From Prolixibacter bellariivorans ATCC BAA-1284 (GTDB lineage: Bacteria; Bacteroidota; Bacteroidia; Bacteroidales; Prolixibacteraceae), in NCBI RefSeq assembly GCF_000621705.1, contig NZ_JHXO01000005.1, positions 372,001 through 436,000 on the forward strand: a stretch of DNA of 64,000 bases, read 5' to 3'. Positions 62,699 to 64,000 of the stretch are shown piece by piece; positions within the stretch are counted from its first letter, which is position 1, and the number at the start of each line of letters is the position of its first letter. The translations under genes and the position numbers were made by a program. Below the pieces are notes generated by a model. That model saw only the letters and a program-made list of their open reading frames with translations, was not told where the DNA came from and did no database searches.

Positions 62699-63430
62699 AT
62701 GATTGACTTACCAAGTTTGCGTAAAGAAACCAGGTACGGGGCGCCGGCAGCCGACCAGATTCTTTTTAACCGATACTATGTTACCGGTTATTCCTATTAC
62801 TTTCGTCAACCCAAATGGACGCTGGAGATTGTTAACCCGCCGGTAATAAATGCTGAACCGGAAGGTGTTGCGCGTTCCGATAACTTTCGCCCTGATTACC
62901 GGATTCCCCAAATGTTCAGGGCCGATTTGGTGGACTTTAAAAGTTCGGGGTTCGACCGCGGGCATATGGTTCCCAGCGCTGACCAAAGAGGCCTGGATAT
63001 TCAAAACAGCGAGACCTTTCTTTTAACCAATATGTCTCCTCAAAAGCCCGGTTTGAACCGGCATATTTGGCGAAAGCTCGAAAATGAAGTGCGCGTTTTA
63101 AATAACGAAGAGGACATCCTGGAAACATATGTCGTTACCGGACCGGTCTTTAACTTTGACCTGCCTGTGTCGGTCATCGGGACGAATGATTCGAATGATG
63201 TGACCATCCCGGTACCGCATGCTTATTTCAAATCCATCCTAACGGAAGACAAGAGGGGAAATCTCAGGATGTGGTCGTTTATGATGAAAAATGAAGGGAG
63301 CGATCAACCGCTTTCTGATTTCCTTGTACCAACAGCTAAAGTGGAACGATATGCCGGAATAAAACTGTGGGACCGGCTGGTAGGTAGTGAGATTGAGAAG
63401 GAGAAGAGCCAAGTTCGTCCGATGTGGTAG
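62699..63430 (+). CDS. DNA/RNA non-specific endonuclease (NUC1 family)
   Basis: 243 residues with the beta-beta-alpha-metal motif FDRGHMVPSADQRG (catalytic His about residue 88), the metal Asn in NMSPQKPGLNRHIWRKLE and TYVVTGPVF. No signal peptide is visible at this start, so it would be cytoplasmic or the true start is different. Family members cut DNA and RNA without sequence specificity and may act in nutrition, phage defence or as toxins; no immunity gene is obvious. Unremarkable length. Confidence 0.88.
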   Translation: MIDLPSLRKETRYGAPAADQILFNRYYVTGYSYYFRQPKWTLEIVNPPVINAEPEGVARSDNFRPDYRIPQMFRADLVDFKSSGFDRGHMVPSADQRGLDIQNSETFLLTNMSPQKPGLNRHIWRKLENEVRVLNNEEDILETYVVTGPVFNFDLPVSVIGTNDSNDVTIPVPHAYFKSILTEDKRGNLRMWSFMMKNEGSDQPLSDFLVPTAKVERYAGIKLWDRLVGSEIEKEKSQVRPMW

Positions 63431-63442
63431 GATACTCCTTCC

Positions 63443-63468
63443 CCGTCAGTGGTTGTAAACCCTGACGG
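63443..63468. repeat. Dispersed palindrome, type A
   Basis: CCGTCAG / CTGACGG with inner GGTT/AACC, directly after the nuclease gene. Confidence 0.6.
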
Positions 63469-63556
63469 TGGTATAAGAACAGCCCGCAGATCGGTCAGCG
63501 TGGAAAGCACCTGACAGTGTCGGGAGATGAAAGGATAGCCGAATTGCTTCATCTAC

Positions 63557-63585
63557 CCCTGACAGGGTTCCAAACCCTGTCAGGG
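63557..63585. repeat. Dispersed palindrome, type B
   Basis: CCCTGACAGGGTT / AACCCTGTCAGGG around CCA, perfect 13-bp arms. Confidence 0.8.
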
Positions 63586-63601
63586 TTTTGAAACCCCGCA
63601 G

Positions 63602-63715
63602 GTTCTTTCCCATATAAATACCGGAGTATTTGCCGGTGCAGATAAGAACGAAGTACAGGCAAACCAGTTAACGGTTATTGTAAAAAAGGCAGTACCCAAT
63701 TATAGACAACCATAA
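63602..63715 (+). pseudogene. Possible C-terminal remnant of a lost gene
   Basis: After the palindrome a frame without start codon reads VLSHINTGVFAGADKNEV and ends QANQLTVIVKKAVPNYRQP before TAA at 63713. The composition is protein-like, but I do not recognise the family; it may also be chance. Confidence 0.25.
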
Positions 63716-63728
63716 AAAACAGAATCCG

Positions 63729-64000
63729 ATGAGAAAAATAATTTCATTTATGCACCTGTCGCTTGACGGTTTTGTGGCAGGACCGAACGGAGAAATGGAC
63801 TGGATTAATGTTGATGAGGAAATTTTTGATTATGTCGGTAAGCGGATAAGTGAGGGCGACACGGCATTATATGGTAGAGTAACGTACCAGATGATGGAAG
63901 ATTACTGGCCGACCGCAGGAGACCAGCTGACAGCTTCCAAACACGACATTGAACATTCAAAGTGGTATAGCAAAGTTCACAAGGTTGTTTTATCAAAATC
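63729..64000 (+). CDS. Dihydrofolate-reductase/RibD-C family protein (3' truncated)
   Basis: An ATG at 63729 opens a frame running off the window (about 90 residues seen). It begins MRKIISFMHLSLDGFVAGPNG, the hallmark N-terminus of the DHFR-like YyaP/RibD C-terminal family, and continues with GDTALYGRVTYQMMEDYWP. Members are small NADPH-binding reductases of unknown substrate. The end is missing. Confidence 0.85.
   Translation, partial: MRKIISFMHLSLDGFVAGPNGEMDWINVDEEIFDYVGKRISEGDTALYGRVTYQMMEDYWPTAGDQLTASKHDIEHSKWYSKVHKVVLSK

Overview
The window looks like a chromosomal segment of a Bacteroidota bacterium, most likely an environmental Bacteroidales/Marinilabiliales member close to Prolixibacteraceae (taxon inferred, not proven). 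Supporting signs are a SusC/SusD pair with a FecI/FecR-type sigma/anti-sigma couple, a GH97 enzyme, sulfatases with Cys-type active sites, a V-type ATPase operon carrying DUF2764, several promoter -7 boxes of the TAnnTTTG type, and palindromic CCTGACAGG repeats.

Layout. 1-854: 3' part of a bleomycin-hydrolase-like C1 peptidase. 1020-9193: the most original block. Two small exported proteins built from a W-M-x(4)-Y-W repeat and a possible small RNA lie next to an FtsX/MacB-type ABC transporter and a divergent sigma-54 activator/histidine kinase pair. Four -24-type promoter elements (TGGCAC) share one geometry, and a 16-bp dyad TGTnCGAwTwCGwACA sits upstream of three of them, as 21-bp-spaced tandem copies at two. 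I read this as one local, previously undescribed sigma-54 regulon. 9206-15473: a SanA-like protein, a sulfatase, a CE2-type esterase, a degenerate tyrosine-recombinase-like protein and a sialate O-acetylesterase. 15516-21527: PhzF and a three-gene AmmeMemoRadiSam operon with a large membrane/spermidine-synthase-like partner. 21740-27115: creatininase-family protein, DsrE-like protein, a second sulfatase and GH97.

27355-29766: a sugar-kinase/RapZ-C fusion, a tiny zinc-ribbon protein and a MurU-like nucleotidyltransferase, probably cell-wall sugar salvage. 29939-33661: M16 protease and HAD phosphatase. 34246-42345: V-ATPase operon (E, DUF2764, A, B, D, I, K) whose rotor subunit keeps the residues of Na+-binding relatives; a four-helix-bundle gene framed by ~32-bp inverted repeats is inserted between B and D. 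42683-49563: ECF sigma, FecR, SusC, SusD. 49770-55829: YdcF-like protein, DUF169 protein and a five-PAS histidine kinase.

56184-64000: accessory region. It holds a possible zinc-finger miniprotein, a holin-like/DUF5675-SH3 pair of phage-lysis type, a 14 x 21-bp minisatellite whose plus-strand frame carries a CGA-to-TGA stop, an AT-rich Eco29kI-type restriction-modification pair, an attC-like 128-bp imperfect palindrome, a VOC protein, a non-specific nuclease, several dispersed palindromes and a DHFR-family gene cut by the window end. All functional calls come from reading motifs; no database search was run.
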